Positions 11,873 through 11,881 of a stretch of DNA of 11,881 nt are shown here, piece after piece (position 1 is the first letter of the stretch; every line of letters begins with the position of its first letter). The DNA is from an uncultured Bacilli bacterium (GTDB taxonomy: Bacteria > Bacillota_I > Bacilli_A > RF39 > UBA660). A model generated the notes under the pieces. It was not told the DNA's origin. It made no database searches and saw nothing but the letters and a program-made list of their open reading frames with translations. The DNA is taken from assembly GCA_947589695.1 (NCBI GenBank), contig CANQBY010000023.1:1-11881 (forward strand). Direction: 5' to 3'. Both the position numbers and the translations under genes were made by a program.

Positions 11873-11881
11873 TTATTTGTG

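Noticed and set aside
1..11881. CRISPR arrays, insertion sequences, integrases, toxin-antitoxin pairs or phage genes
   Set aside because: I looked for regular direct repeats, transposase or recombinase motifs and small paired genes and saw none. The tmRNA and the tRNA show no repeated 3' end inside the window that would mark an integrated element.

Overview
This is an AT-rich window (by eye well under 35% GC) from a low-GC Gram-positive bacterium. Every complete coding region reads through with the standard bacterial code: Trp is written TGG, and stops are TAA (six complete genes) or TAG (four). A D-Ala-D-Ala carboxypeptidase implies a peptidoglycan wall, so it is not a classical mycoplasma. 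A superoxide reductase suggests an anaerobe. The best guess is an uncultured gut-type Bacillota/Bacilli (RF39- or Erysipelotrichales-like), but this is inferred from composition and gene style only. The window opens inside a tmRNA and closes inside a gene, so it may be a whole short contig.

Layout from left to right. Positions 1-95 are the 3' end of the tmRNA, followed by a bidirectional terminator. Positions 178-2330 hold three minus-strand genes: dacA, then a 69-aa DUF4177-like protein, then a membrane-anchored protein of unknown function. Positions 2409-3488 encode a membrane-tethered XRE-type regulator with its own strong promoter and terminator. Positions 3703-8497 are an operon of two large fused ATPase-permease ABC proteins of the MacB/FtsX type, one nucleotide apart. 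Divergent from it, 8683-9054 encodes a desulfoferrodoxin-type superoxide reductase. A bidirectional terminator separates this from a minus-strand tRNA-Gln(CTG) at 9096-9171. Positions 9324-10418 encode a divergent ribose-phosphate pyrophosphokinase. It converges through a shared terminator on an unrecognised 171-aa gene (10451-10966). Last come a histidine-phosphatase-fold protein (11070-11687) and, overlapping it upstream, the 3' end of a small multi-drug export protein.

How the parts may work together. The two ABC proteins are paralogs that probably form one heterodimeric exporter or mechanotransmission complex. The one-pass XRE regulator downstream is a plausible, unproven sensor partner. 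A perfect 9-bp inverted repeat covers the -35 of the regulator's own promoter, which suggests autoregulation. Six of the seven best promoters carry an extended -10 (TGnTATAAT-like) with a weak -35.

No phage, transposon, CRISPR array or clear defence system is visible. The most notable oddity is the histidine-phosphatase-like protein: the catalytic RHG motif reads NNG and the second catalytic Arg reads Met, so it is probably a pseudoenzyme. Others are a tRNA-Gln with C at position 55, an inverted repeat before prs that resembles the prs terminator, and an in-frame stop at the right edge.
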